Part shown: positions 35,828-45,330 of the stretch, in pieces
Position numbering within the stretch: the first letter of the stretch is position 1
Layout: each line of letters starts with the position of its first letter
Assembly (NCBI RefSeq): GCF_014192575.1
Contig: NZ_JACHYC010000012.1
Coordinates: 1-64,000, forward strand
Direction of reading: 5' to 3'
DNA length: 64,000 bases
DNA from: Variovorax sp. Sphag1AA
GTDB taxonomy: Bacteria > Pseudomonadota > Gammaproteobacteria > Burkholderiales > Burkholderiaceae_C
Notes under the pieces: generated by a model
The model's database searches: none
What the model was told of the DNA's origin: nothing
Seen by the model: the letters and a program-made list of their open reading frames with translations, nothing else
Position numbers and translations under genes: made by a program

Positions 35828-36989
35828 ACACAGCCCCCGTACCACCGAGCTGCGCGAGCGGCTCGCCGCCTTCATGGATGCGCACGTCTACCCGGCCGAG
35901 CGCGCGGCGCACGAGCCTGCCGTCATGGAAGAACTCAAGGCGAAAGCGAAGTCGCAGGGCCTGTGGAACCTGTTCCTGCCCGACAGCGAGCACGGCGCCG
36001 GCCTGAACAACCAGGACTACGCACCGCTGGCCGAATTGATGGGGCGATCGCCGATCGCGCCCGAGGTGTTCAACTGCTCCGCGCCCGACAGCGGCAACAT
36101 GGAGATCCTGGCCCGCTACGGCACCGAGGCGCAGAAGGAACGCTGGCTCATGCCACTCCTGGAGGGCCGAATCCGCTCGTGCTTCTCGATGACCGAACCG
36201 GCAGTAGCGTCTTCCGATGCCACAAACATCGAAGCCGAGATCCGGCGCGACGGCGATCACTACGTGGTCAACGGTCGCAAGTGGTGGACATCTGGCATCA
36301 CCGACCCCCGCTGCGAACTCATCATCTTCATGGGCAAGACGAATGCCGCGAGTGAAGACAAGCACCGCCAGCAGTCGATGCTGCTGATTCCGCGCAACAC
36401 GCCCGGCGTGCGCGTCGTGCGCAACCTGGAGGTCTTCGGCTGGGACGATGCGCCGCACGGCCACTCGGAAGTGGTGTACGACAACGTGCGCGTGCCGGTG
36501 GAGAACATCCTGCTGGGCGAAGACCGCGGCTTCGAGATCGCGCAGGGCCGCCTCGGGCCGGGGCGCATCCACCACTGCATGCGGCTGGTGGGTCGCGCCG
36601 AACGCTGCCTGGAGCTGATGTGCGCGCGATCGAAGGAGCGCGTCGCTTTCGGCCGCCCGATCGCGAACCAGACCGTGACCATGGAGCGCATCGCGCAGGC
36701 GCGCGTGTTGATCGACCAGACGCGCCTTCTCACCCTGCATGCCGCCTGGAAGATGGACACCGTCGGCATCAAGGGTGCGCGCAAGGAGATCGCCATGATC
36801 AAGGTCGCCGCGCCCTCCATGGCCTGCCAGGTGATCGACTGGGCCATCCAGGCCCATGGCGCTGCGGGCCTGTCGCAGGACTTCATCCTCGCGCGCTCGT
36901 ATGCACAGGCGCGCGGCCTGCGCATTGCCGACGGCCCCGACGAAGTACATCGCAACCAGATCGCCCGCCTCGAGCTGGCGACCCATTGA
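35817..36989 (+). CDS. Acyl-CoA dehydrogenase
   Basis: A 390-residue dehydrogenase of the long/ACAD10-11-like group: MTEPAVASSDATNIEAEIRR, VNGRKWWTSGI, and C-terminal QAHGAAGLSQDF and IADGPDEVHRNQIARLE. The VASSDATNIE form of the motif is characteristic of ACAD10/11-type members, which dehydrogenate or process 4-phosphorylated acyl-CoAs. That fits the phosphotransferases encoded nearby, though this is inference. It overlaps the SMP-30 gene by 11 bases. Confidence 0.9.
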   Translation: MDFEHSPRTTELRERLAAFMDAHVYPAERAAHEPAVMEELKAKAKSQGLWNLFLPDSEHGAGLNNQDYAPLAELMGRSPIAPEVFNCSAPDSGNMEILARYGTEAQKERWLMPLLEGRIRSCFSMTEPAVASSDATNIEAEIRRDGDHYVVNGRKWWTSGITDPRCELIIFMGKTNAASEDKHRQQSMLLIPRNTPGVRVVRNLEVFGWDDAPHGHSEVVYDNVRVPVENILLGEDRGFEIAQGRLGPGRIHHCMRLVGRAERCLELMCARSKERVAFGRPIANQTVTMERIAQARVLIDQTRLLTLHAAWKMDTVGIKGARKEIAMIKVAAPSMACQVIDWAIQAHGAAGLSQDFILARSYAQARGLRIADGPDEVHRNQIARLELATH

Positions 36990-37002
36990 AAGGATTCCCC
37001 TC

Positions 37003-38052
37003 ATGTACATGCCGCCCGATACCCGACTCAAGCTGGACCCCCGCGACGAATACACGCACCCGCCCGAAGCGGTGGGCAACTACAACGAGAGCATGTATTT
37101 CAATGCCTTCGATTCCGCGCGCCGCATCGGCGCATGGGTTCGCGTGGGCAACCGGCCCAACGAAGGCCATGCGGAGATGACCTGCTGCGTCTACCTGCCC
37201 GACGGCCGGGTGGGCTTCATGTTCGCCCGCCCCAGCATCACCGGCAACGAACGGATGTCGGCCGCGGGCATGACCTTCGAGGTGATCGAGCCCTTCAAGC
37301 GGCATCGCGTGACCTACGAGGGCGACCTGCTGGTGATGGACGATCCGCTCGCCATGGCGGACCCCAGCACGGCGTTCAAGCGCTATCCGAAGCGGCCCGC
37401 GTCGATCGCACTGGACTTCGAAGGCGTCTCGCCCATGCACGGCGGCGAGATCGTCGACATGCAGGGGCGTCCGATCGAACTCGACCCCGAGCACGCGGTG
37501 TATCGCGGACACACCGAGCAGAACATGGCGGTGAACGGGCACATCACCGTGGACGGCGTGAAGCACGATCTCGTCGGCGGGACCGGCTATCGCGACAAGT
37601 CCTGGGGCCCTCGGCACTGGCACAGCTTCTTTTGGTACAAGTGGCTGCCCGTCACCTTCTCGCGCGATTTCGGCATCCTGCTGTCGATCAAGGGGCGTCC
37701 CGAGGGTGGCCCGAACCGCATCAGCGGCAACGTGCTTCGCGATGGGGTCTACGAACCCGTGATCGACGGCCGCATCGAGACCGAGTACGACGAGGCGTGG
37801 ATTCCGAAGGGCCTGACCGCGTGGGTAACGACCGAGCGCAAGACCTATGTGATGAAGGGCCGCATCGTGACCACCGTGCCGTTGCGGCACCGGAAGGTCG
37901 GAGCCCGCGACTTCAAGACCTACACGCGGATCACGGAGAGCATGTCGGAGTACACCTGTGAAGGCCACACCGTTCTGGGCATGACGGAGTACTGCGACCT
38001 GATGAACGACGGCGTGCCGATTTCGGAGCGGCAAGCGGACGCCGTGCAATGA
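37003..38052 (+). CDS. Conserved protein of unknown function, lipocalin/AttH-CrtC-like
   Basis: A 349-residue protein with no signal peptide. I recognise only a likeness to DUF7064-type proteins, whose predicted two-lobed beta fold recalls AttH/CrtC hydratases; the stretch GGTGYRDKSWGPRHWHSFFWYKW, shown here in part, has the conserved D-x-SWG pattern of that group. Aromatic and His residues in it could form a pocket. Its place between an acyl-CoA dehydrogenase and a CoA-transferase suggests an enzyme or binding protein for the substrate. The next gene overlaps by four bases. Confidence 0.55.
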   Translation: MYMPPDTRLKLDPRDEYTHPPEAVGNYNESMYFNAFDSARRIGAWVRVGNRPNEGHAEMTCCVYLPDGRVGFMFARPSITGNERMSAAGMTFEVIEPFKRHRVTYEGDLLVMDDPLAMADPSTAFKRYPKRPASIALDFEGVSPMHGGEIVDMQGRPIELDPEHAVYRGHTEQNMAVNGHITVDGVKHDLVGGTGYRDKSWGPRHWHSFFWYKWLPVTFSRDFGILLSIKGRPEGGPNRISGNVLRDGVYEPVIDGRIETEYDEAWIPKGLTAWVTTERKTYVMKGRIVTTVPLRHRKVGARDFKTYTRITESMSEYTCEGHTVLGMTEYCDLMNDGVPISERQADAVQ

Positions 38053-39251
38053 GCGTCTTCAGCGGCCTCAGGGTCCTCGACGTCGCAAGCTTCATCGCCG
38101 GCCCAGCGGCGGCGACGATCCTTGCCGACTTCGGCGCCGATGTGATCAAGGTCGAAGTGCCCGAGGGCGATGGTTTCCGCAAGACCGTCCTCAATCCGAA
38201 CCTCGCGTACTCCGAGCACAACTATCTCTGGATGCAGGGCGCGCGCAGCCGGAGAGCCATCGCGCTGGACCTCAAGAAGCCCGAAGGCCAGGCGGTGCTG
38301 CATCGGCTCGTGCGCGAGGCCGATGTGCTCATCACCAACTACCCGCTGCCGGTGCGTGCCCGCCTTGGGTTGGCGTGGGAGACGATTCGCGAGCTCAATC
38401 CGCGCCTTGTGTATGCATCGCTGACGGGCTACGGCGAGACCGGCCCTGAAGCCGGCAAGCCGGGCTTCGATGCCACCACCTACTGGGCTCGCAGCGGGCT
38501 GGCCGATCTCACGCGGCCCGACCCCGAAGGCCCGCCCGCGAATCCGGCCAACGGTCTGGGCGACCAGCCCACTGCAGTCACGCTGTTCTCGGCGATCGTC
38601 ACTGGCCTGTACGCGCGCGAGCGCACGGGCAAGGGTGGCATGGTGAGCACCTCGCTGTTGGCCAACGGCGCATGGGCGAATGCGATGGCGATTCAGGGCA
38701 TGCTGGTCGGCGGACAGCTGGTGTATCGGCAGCCACGCAGCCAGCCGCGCAATGCGCTCACCAACTTCTATCGCTGCCGCGATGGCCGATGGTTCATCCT
38801 GAGCCTTGTGACGGAAGAGCGCGACTGGGAGGCCTTTCTGCGCGCGATCGAACGTCCCGCGCTTGCTCAGGACCCGCGCTTCGCCGCCACGCCGGCGCGA
38901 CGCGAGAACGCACCGACGCTCGCTGCGCTGCTGGACGAGGTTTTCCAGGAGCGCGACAGCGCGGAGTGGACCTCGCGCTTCGGCGACGAAGGGCTCACGG
39001 TCGGCGTGGTCGCACGCAGTGGCGATGTGCTGGGCGACGAGCAGATGCGCATCTGCGGCGCACTGGTGCCGGGCGAAGGCATTCCGGGCACCGGTCTGAC
39101 GGTCAGCAGTCCGTTTCAGGTCGACGGCGCAGACAAGACCTATCCGCGACACGCGCCCGGCATCGGCGAGCACACCGACGAGGTGCTGCGTGAAGCCGGC
39201 TACGGGGAGGACGAGATCGCGCGCCTGCGCTCGGGCGGAGCGGTGAAATGA
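38049..39251 (+). CDS. CaiB/BaiF family CoA-transferase
   Basis: A 400-residue family III CoA-transferase: LRVLDVASFIAGPAAATILADFGADVIKVE at the start and GKPGFDATTYWARSG carrying the catalytic Asp, which is retained here. It probably loads CoA onto the imported acid or an intermediate. It is coupled by ATGA overlaps to the genes on both sides. Confidence 0.9.
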   Translation: MSVFSGLRVLDVASFIAGPAAATILADFGADVIKVEVPEGDGFRKTVLNPNLAYSEHNYLWMQGARSRRAIALDLKKPEGQAVLHRLVREADVLITNYPLPVRARLGLAWETIRELNPRLVYASLTGYGETGPEAGKPGFDATTYWARSGLADLTRPDPEGPPANPANGLGDQPTAVTLFSAIVTGLYARERTGKGGMVSTSLLANGAWANAMAIQGMLVGGQLVYRQPRSQPRNALTNFYRCRDGRWFILSLVTEERDWEAFLRAIERPALAQDPRFAATPARRENAPTLAALLDEVFQERDSAEWTSRFGDEGLTVGVVARSGDVLGDEQMRICGALVPGEGIPGTGLTVSSPFQVDGADKTYPRHAPGIGEHTDEVLREAGYGEDEIARLRSGGAVK

Positions 39252-40021
39252 GCGTGGTGCTGCGCGAGGACCACGACGGTGTCGCGCTCATCACGATCAA
39301 CAGGCCACAGGCGCGCAATGCGATCAATGCCGAGGCTGCGCTCGCGCTCGCCGGCATCGTGGCCGATGTCGAGCGCGATCCTGCTGTGCAGGTTGCGATC
39401 CTGACCGGTGCCGGCGACAAGGCCTTTTGCGCCGGTGCCGATCTCAAGGAACTGGCGAGCGGCTCCGCGCCCGGCGGACGCTCCACATCCGAAGGCGGCT
39501 TCGCCGGCTTCGTGCACGCCCCGCGCGAGAAGTTGTGGATCGCAGCAGTGAACGGTGCGGCAGTCGCAGGCGGTTTCGAGCTCATGCTGGCTTGCGACTT
39601 CACGATCGCATCGGTCAATGCAGTATTCGCCTTGCCGGAAGTGAAGCGCGGACTGGCTGCGACCGCGGGTGGTGTGTGGCGACTGCCGCGCAACATTGCG
39701 CGCGGCGTGGCGCTGGAGATGATCGCCACCGGTGAGCCGATCGATGCCGCCGAGGCACTGCGTCTCGGCCTCGTCAACCGTGTGACGGCGCCTGAACACC
39801 TGATCCCCGAAGCGATGCGTGTGGCTGCCCTGGCGGCGGCCAATGCACCGCTGGCCCTGCGCGCCAGCCTCGCGCTCGCGCGCCGAGCCTTCGACCTGAA
39901 CGATGCCGTGTTGCGCGCCGAAGCCGATGCGACGGGTCGCCGCGTCATGGCGAGCGCCGACGCGCGCGAAGGCCCGCGTGCGTTCGCCGAGCACCGACCA
40001 CCGCGCTGGACTGGCGCATGA
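39248..40021 (+). CDS. Enoyl-CoA hydratase
   Basis: A 257-residue crotonase with GAGDKAFCAGADLKELA and VNGAAVAGGFELMLACDF oxyanion-hole motifs. The first catalytic Glu is present in FALPEVKRGL; the second acidic position is replaced (AATAGGVWRLP). This makes hydratase activity plausible but not certain. It overlaps the CoA-transferase stop by four bases. Confidence 0.88.
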   Translation: MSVVLREDHDGVALITINRPQARNAINAEAALALAGIVADVERDPAVQVAILTGAGDKAFCAGADLKELASGSAPGGRSTSEGGFAGFVHAPREKLWIAAVNGAAVAGGFELMLACDFTIASVNAVFALPEVKRGLAATAGGVWRLPRNIARGVALEMIATGEPIDAAEALRLGLVNRVTAPEHLIPEAMRVAALAAANAPLALRASLALARRAFDLNDAVLRAEADATGRRVMASADAREGPRAFAEHRPPRWTGA

Positions 40022-40033
40022 AGGAGCAAGAAC

Positions 40034-40963
40034 ATGGATGAAGACTTGAAGATCCTGGCCACCGGCCTGCAGTTTCCCGAGGGACCGGTGGTCCTTGACG
40101 ACGGCTCCGTGCTGTTCGTGGAGATCGCGGCTGGGCGCTTGAGTTGCCTGCGTCCAGATGGACGCGTGGAGATTGTGGCCAAGCCCGGCGGAGGCCCCAA
40201 CGGCGCGGCGATCGGGCCGGACGGCGCCTGCTATGTCTGCAACAACGGTGGCATGCAGTGGCACACCGATCCGAGTGGCGGGCTCTATCCTCATGGCCGG
40301 GCAGCGGACTACGACGGCGGACGCATCGAGCGCATCGACCTCGCGAGCGGCCGCGTCGAGCGCCTGTACGACCGCACCAGCAACGGGCCGCTGCAAAGTC
40401 CCAACGACATCGTGTTCGACGCGCACGGCGGCTTCTGGTTTACCGATCTCGGGTCGATGGGACACGATGCGCTGCATCGCGGCCGCATCTGCTATGCGCG
40501 GGCCGATGGTTCGTCGATCCGCGAGGTGGTGTTCCCGATGCTCACGCCCAACGGCATCGGCCTGTCGCCGGACGGCCGATGGTTGTACGTGGCCGAGACC
40601 GTCACCGCACGCGTATGGCGCTTCGCCGTCAGTGGGCCGGGCGAACTGGCGCTGCACGGCTGGCCGGCACTGACGCCCGGCGACATGCTGTTCGCCTCGC
40701 CCATCTATTGCATGTTCGATTCGCTCGCGGTCGAGGCTGGGGGCAATGTCTGCGTCGCGACCATCGGCGCGCCAGGCATCGCGGGCATCACGGTGATCGA
40801 CCCGAACGGCGCGCTGGTCGAGCGGGTGCCGATGCCGGACCGCTCCACCACCAACATCTGCTTCGGCGGCGCCGACGGGCGCGACGCGTACATCACGCTG
40901 TCGCGCTCGGGGCGCCTCGCGGGCACGCGCTGGGCCCGCGAGGGTCTTCTCACTCCATCGTGA
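40034..40963 (+). CDS. SMP-30/gluconolactonase family protein, second copy
   Basis: A 309-residue propeller lactonase, clearly a paralogue of the protein at 34898-35827 (same FPEGP, GGGPNGAAIGPDGACYVC, SPNDIVF and TPNGIGLSPDG motifs, same length). The pair brackets four CoA-related genes. The divergence in loops suggests different lactone substrates. Its 3' end overlaps the convergent Bug gene by 14 bases. Confidence 0.87.
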   Translation: MDEDLKILATGLQFPEGPVVLDDGSVLFVEIAAGRLSCLRPDGRVEIVAKPGGGPNGAAIGPDGACYVCNNGGMQWHTDPSGGLYPHGRAADYDGGRIERIDLASGRVERLYDRTSNGPLQSPNDIVFDAHGGFWFTDLGSMGHDALHRGRICYARADGSSIREVVFPMLTPNGIGLSPDGRWLYVAETVTARVWRFAVSGPGELALHGWPALTPGDMLFASPIYCMFDSLAVEAGGNVCVATIGAPGIAGITVIDPNGALVERVPMPDRSTTNICFGGADGRDAYITLSRSGRLAGTRWAREGLLTPS

Positions 40964-41933
40964 TGCCGGTCGCCTTGATGGCGTCGGTCCAGCGGGTCGT
41001 CTCTTCCTGCACGAAGCGCCGGGCCGCGTCGGAGGTACCGCCCTCGGGCTGGAAGCCGTAGGCGAAGATGCGCGCCGATATCTCGGGCGTCTGGACGATG
41101 CGCGTGATCTCGGACGACAGCCGGTCCACGATCGGCTTGGGTGTGCCCGAGGGGACCGCCATCACCGACCAGCCCGAAAGGCTCACCGCGGGATAGCCCA
41201 GCTCACCGAAAGTGGGCACGTCCGGAAAGTCCTTCAGCCGGTTGGGCAGCGCGACGGCCAGCAGCTTCATCTGCCCCGCCTGGGCTTGGGCAGCGAGCGT
41301 GCCCGCTGCGCCGATCACGACGGCGATCTGCCCACCCAATGCGGCCTGCACGGCCGGCGCCTCGCCCTTGAAGGGCACGTGGACCATGTTGATACCGGCC
41401 TGCTGCGCGAACATGCTGCCCAGGATGTTGGCCGAACTGCCTGGGCCGCTGGTGCCGTAGTCGACGCCTTCCTTGCGGTTGCGTGCCCATGCGATGAAAT
41501 CGCGCAGGTTGGTGGCGGGCACATGCTTGGCGACGGCAAAGCTGTTGGGCAGCATCGCCACCAGCGACACCGGCGTGAGCTCCTGCAGCGTGTATCCGGG
41601 CGACTTCACCATCAGGCTGGTGAGGATGAGGCTGCTCAGCGTCAGCACCATCGTGTTGCCGTCCGGCGGTGCCTTCGCGACCACGCCATAGGCGATGGCG
41701 CCATTGGCGCCGGCGCGGTTGTCCACCACCACCGGCTGTCCGAGCGAAGCTGCGAGGCGCTCGGCGATCAGGCGAGCGGTGCCGTCCAGTGCGCCACCCG
41801 GCGGCGTCGGGATGACGATACGAAGCGGCCTGTCGGGCCAGCGGGCGCTGTCCTGCGCACCGGCAGCGCCGGCGAATGCGAACGAGGCGGCGGCCAGGGC
41901 GCAAAGGGCCCGGCGTCGGGTGGTGTTGAGCAT
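40950..41933 (-). CDS. Bug-family periplasmic binding protein
   Basis: A 327-residue TctC/Bug receptor with an RR-containing leader (NTTRRRALCALAAAS), RWPDRPLRIVIPTPPGG, KAPPDGNTMVLTL and HVPFKGEAPAVQAALGGQ. It is the last gene of a long leftward block from 50.07 kb. GGAGAC precedes its ATG. Confidence 0.9.
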   Translation of the reverse strand: MLNTTRRRALCALAAASFAFAGAAGAQDSARWPDRPLRIVIPTPPGGALDGTARLIAERLAASLGQPVVVDNRAGANGAIAYGVVAKAPPDGNTMVLTLSSLILTSLMVKSPGYTLQELTPVSLVAMLPNSFAVAKHVPATNLRDFIAWARNRKEGVDYGTSGPGSSANILGSMFAQQAGINMVHVPFKGEAPAVQAALGGQIAVVIGAAGTLAAQAQAGQMKLLAVALPNRLKDFPDVPTFGELGYPAVSLSGWSVMAVPSGTPKPIVDRLSSEITRIVQTPEISARIFAYGFQPEGGTSDAARRFVQEETTRWTDAIKATGITME

Positions 41934-41951
41934 GCTTTGTCTCCTTGTTGT

Positions 41952-42317
41952 TCAGGCGCGTTCGGTGGTCCAGGCGGGGCTGTCGATGGCCAGTGCTTCG
42001 CGCAGGCTTTCGCGGAGGTGACGGATCAGCGCCTCGTCAGCGAGGTCTGCTGCGCCGGACTCGATGCGCTGCGCCAGCGCCGTGCGCAGCGCCGGCAGGT
42101 CCTCGTCATCCGTGTCGAGCAGCGCCTGCAGCCGTGCGTGCTCGGCGGCATCGGCCGCATCGCCCAGTGCGAGTTCGCGCGTCAGCAGTCGCAGCACGTT
42201 CACGATGACGCGCGTGCGAAAGCGCGGGAATCCGGCGAGCGCGGGAAGTACATCGCGTTCGAGGTCGTCGGCTGCGGCCTGCAGCAACGTCGAGGCGGGT
42301 GGGACGAAGGCGGGCAT
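41952..42317 (-). CDS. DUF6285-like small protein
   Basis: A 121-residue, mainly helical acidic protein without a signal peptide. It matches what I know of DUF6285 proteins, which commonly sit next to APH-type phosphotransferases of CoA pathways, as here (12 bases from the phosphotransferase gene). Function unknown; perhaps a partner of that kinase. Confidence 0.65.
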   Translation of the reverse strand: MPAFVPPASTLLQAAADDLERDVLPALAGFPRFRTRVIVNVLRLLTRELALGDAADAAEHARLQALLDTDDEDLPALRTALAQRIESGAADLADEALIRHLRESLREALAIDSPAWTTERA

Positions 42318-42329
42318 GGGTCGTTCTCC

Positions 42330-43340
42330 TCAGTCCTTGGCGGTTGCGAGCGTCATGAAGTCCCACAAAGGCTCTTCCAGGCGGCGTCCGATGGCGGCGA
42401 GTTCGCTGCTCGCGGGCTTTCCGTCCGCACCGCGCGCGAGGCCACGCCGCACGCATGAGATCGCCCACTTGAGGTTGGACATCGCTTCCCAGAAGCGCAC
42501 GCGCCGTGGATCGACCGAGATGCCCGAAGCGCGCTCGTAGGCCGTGTACAGGTCCTCGCGCGAACCGAAGCCACCGACTTCGCCCTTGCCGCCGAAGCGC
42601 CAGCTGCGCATGCACAGCACGCCGAGATCGTGCATCGGATCGCCGATGCGTGCGATTTCCCAGTCGAGCACGCAGCGCACGCCTTCGGCCGGATCGACGA
42701 TCAGGTTGCCGGTGCGGAAGTCGGCGTGCACCACGCGGGCCTGATCGTCCGGTGGGAGGCGCTCGCCGATCCAGCGCACCGCATATGAGAGCGCGGGATG
42801 CACGAAGGCATGCTCCTTGAGCAAGCCGGCGTAGATCGCAAGCTCGTCAGCCGGGCTCAACCGTGCGAGGAAGGGGAGCCCGTCCACCGGCATGCGGTGG
42901 ATGGCAGCGAGGATCTCGCCGCACTGTGCAGCGAGGCGCGGACGCACGGCGTCGAAAGCGGCATCGGCCACGATGCGCTTGCCGAGTGCCTCGCCGTCGA
43001 TGCGTTCGGTGATGTAGCCGCCGCCGAGTCCGTCCGCGGGCGCAAGCACATGCACGACGCGCGGCGCTGCCACGCCTGCTTCGCGCGCGACGATCATCAA
43101 CGCGGCGTCTTCGTCGCCCGAGAGTTTGGGCGGTCGGCGGGTGGAGGTTTCCGCATCCTGCATACGCGGGGGCGTCTGCTGAAGGATGAACGGATGACGG
43201 CCTTCGTCGTCGAGCCAGTCGAAGGACCATGTCGTCTTGGTCGCACCACCGGTGAGCCGCGCCAGCGACTGCACTTCGCCGCGGCGGCCGTTGCGCGCGA
43301 GTACCGCCGTGAGAGCGCCGCGCGTCTGTTCGTCGTTCAT
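42330..43340 (-). CDS. Phosphotransferase family protein (APH-like)
   Basis: A 336-residue kinase-fold protein with VVHADFRTGNLIV (catalytic loop, here HAD rather than HGD) and VLDWEIARIGDP. It is a second, distant relative of the 28223 protein. The ACAD10/11-like kinase role on hydroxyacyl-CoA is again a reasonable guess. ATG 43340 overlaps the stop of the flavoenzyme gene by four bases. Confidence 0.82.
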   Translation of the reverse strand: MNDEQTRGALTAVLARNGRRGEVQSLARLTGGATKTTWSFDWLDDEGRHPFILQQTPPRMQDAETSTRRPPKLSGDEDAALMIVAREAGVAAPRVVHVLAPADGLGGGYITERIDGEALGKRIVADAAFDAVRPRLAAQCGEILAAIHRMPVDGLPFLARLSPADELAIYAGLLKEHAFVHPALSYAVRWIGERLPPDDQARVVHADFRTGNLIVDPAEGVRCVLDWEIARIGDPMHDLGVLCMRSWRFGGKGEVGGFGSREDLYTAYERASGISVDPRRVRFWEAMSNLKWAISCVRRGLARGADGKPASSELAAIGRRLEEPLWDFMTLATAKD

Positions 43341-44311
43341 GCCGCTGCCAGAGCCGCTGCGGCAGCGAGCCGCGCGCGGCACTGCGCAACCATGCGTTCG
43401 ATCAACTCGCCGCACGAAGGAATGTCGTCGATCAATCCCGCCACCATGCCGGCCCAGATCACGCCATTGGTGGTGTCGCCACTCTCCAGCGCTGCACGCC
43501 CGCGCTGCCCGTTGACCAGCGGCCGCAGCACTTCGAAGGCCGCGCCGCCCGGGCGATGCTCCAGCTCGAGCACTTCCTCGGAGACAGGATTGAGCAGCAC
43601 GCGCGAGCTGTTGCGCAGCGTGCGCATGATCAGCCGCGTCTCGTTCTCGCGCGCCTTGACCAGTGCCTGCTTGACGTTGTCATGCACCGGTGCCTCGCGC
43701 GTGGCCACGAAGCGGGTGCCCATGTTCACGCCCTCCGCGCCGAGCGACAGGGCCGCTGCCATGCCGCGCCCATCGGCGATGCCGCCGGAGGCGATCACCG
43801 GAACGTTGAGCGCCGACACCGCGGCCGGAATCAGCACGAGGCCGGGTACGTCCTCTTCGCCCGGATGGCCCGCGCATTCGAAGCCGTCGATGCTCACGAT
43901 GTGCACGCCGCGCTTCTCGGCTGCCAGCGCGTGGCGCACCGAGGTGCACTTGTGCACGATCACGATGCCAGCGGCACGCAGCCGATCGAACACCGCTGCG
44001 GGCACGTTGCCGGCCGTCTCCACGATGCGGATGCCGCCTTCCACGATCACGTCGAAGATGCGCTCGTAGGGCGGCGGATTCACGGTCGGCAGCATGGTGA
44101 CGTTCACGCCGAAGGGCCTGTCGGTCATCGCGCGGCAGCGCTCGATCTCGCGGGCGAGGTCCTCGGGCGTGGGCTGGGTCAGCGCGCCGAGCGTGCCGAG
44201 CCCGCCAGCGTTGGATACAGCGGCGGCCATCTCGGCACGGCCGACCCATTGCATGCCGCCCTGGATGATCGGATAGCGGATGCCCAGCAGTTCGGTGATG
44301 CGGTTCTTCAT
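43337..44311 (-). CDS. Nitronate monooxygenase-family flavoprotein
   Basis: A 324-residue FMN TIM barrel of the NMO/2-nitropropane dioxygenase superfamily: IRYPIIQGGMQWVGRAEMAAAVSNAGGLGTLG, ECAGHPGEEDV, IASGGIADGRGMAAAL and GVNMGTRFVAT. Not all members oxidise nitronates; IpdC of the actinobacterial steroid pathway belongs here and acts on a CoA-linked ring intermediate. The CoA-rich surroundings favour such a role by inference. Confidence 0.85.
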   Translation of the reverse strand: MKNRITELLGIRYPIIQGGMQWVGRAEMAAAVSNAGGLGTLGALTQPTPEDLAREIERCRAMTDRPFGVNVTMLPTVNPPPYERIFDVIVEGGIRIVETAGNVPAAVFDRLRAAGIVIVHKCTSVRHALAAEKRGVHIVSIDGFECAGHPGEEDVPGLVLIPAAVSALNVPVIASGGIADGRGMAAALSLGAEGVNMGTRFVATREAPVHDNVKQALVKARENETRLIMRTLRNSSRVLLNPVSEEVLELEHRPGGAAFEVLRPLVNGQRGRAALESGDTTNGVIWAGMVAGLIDDIPSCGELIERMVAQCRARLAAAAALAAA

Positions 44312-44318
44312 GTTTTCT

Positions 44319-45302
44319 TCAGTCCAGGCGAATGTCGTTCTCGCGCGCGATGCGGGTCCAGCGCTTCAGGTCTTCCTGAAGGAACTGCGCGAACTCGGTG
44401 TTGGTGTTGGCCACTGGTTCGTAGCCGAGCTGATAGATCTTGGCCTGCACGTCAGGCAAAGCCGTGATGCGGCGGATCTCCTGCACGTACTTCTCCACGA
44501 TCGGCGCCGGCGTGCCGGCCGGCAGGAACATCGCGCCCCAGCCGGGCAGGTTGATGTCCGGATAGCCGAGTTCGGCGAAGGTGGGCAGGTCGGGAAAGGT
44601 CTTCAGGCGATTGGGCGAGGCCACCGCGATCAGCTTGACCTTGCCGGAGGTGATCTGGTTGGCATAGAAGCCCACCGAGCCATAGGCCAGCGCGATCTCG
44701 CCGCTCGCCACGTCGGTGAAGGACGCAGCCTCGCCCTTGTATGCGGCGTGCTTGATCCGGATGCCTGCGGCCTTGTTGAGGCCTTCGCCGATCAGGTGCG
44801 CGCCGGAGCCCACGCCGTAGCTGCCGAAGGTGTATTTCTCCGGGTCCTGCTTCGCGAGGCGGATGACGGCCGCCAGATCATTGGCCGGCAGCGCCGCGTT
44901 GGCCGCGAGCGCGATCGGAAAGCTCGCCACCAGCGACACGGGCGCGAGGTCGCTCATCTTGTACTGCGGGTTCGACTGCAGCACCAGGTTCTGGATGAAG
45001 CCGCTGATGGTGAAGAGCGCGGTATAGCCATCGGCCGGCGACTTGGCGACGTACGAAGTCGCGAGGATGGTATTGGCCCCGGGCTTCGGTTCGACGATGA
45101 CCTGCTGGCCCCAGGCCTCGGTGAGCTTGGCCGCGTACAGGCGCGCCAGCGCGTCCATGTTGCCGCCCGGCGCCGTGGGGATCACGATGCGGATCGGCTT
45201 GTTCGGGAAGGGCGCGTTCTGCGCCGCTGCGGGCAACACCGCACCCAGCGTCAGGGCGGCGGCAAGGACCGCGCGTCTAGCGCGCGTGAAATGCTTCTGC
45301 AT
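44319..45302 (-). CDS. Bug-family periplasmic binding protein
   Basis: A 327-residue TctC/Bug receptor: signal peptide (RARRAVLAAALTLGAVLPAAAQ), FPNKPIRIVIPTAPGG, KSPADGYTALFTI and a HAAYKGEAASFTDVASGE loop in place of the usual HVPYKG. ATG 45302 has AAGGAGAC upstream. It is inside the leftward operon, between the crotonase and flavoenzyme genes. Confidence 0.9.
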   Translation of the reverse strand: MQKHFTRARRAVLAAALTLGAVLPAAAQNAPFPNKPIRIVIPTAPGGNMDALARLYAAKLTEAWGQQVIVEPKPGANTILATSYVAKSPADGYTALFTISGFIQNLVLQSNPQYKMSDLAPVSLVASFPIALAANAALPANDLAAVIRLAKQDPEKYTFGSYGVGSGAHLIGEGLNKAAGIRIKHAAYKGEAASFTDVASGEIALAYGSVGFYANQITSGKVKLIAVASPNRLKTFPDLPTFAELGYPDINLPGWGAMFLPAGTPAPIVEKYVQEIRRITALPDVQAKIYQLGYEPVANTNTEFAQFLQEDLKRWTRIARENDIRLD

Positions 45303-45330
45303 GCTTGTCTCCTTGTAGGACCGGGGAAAT

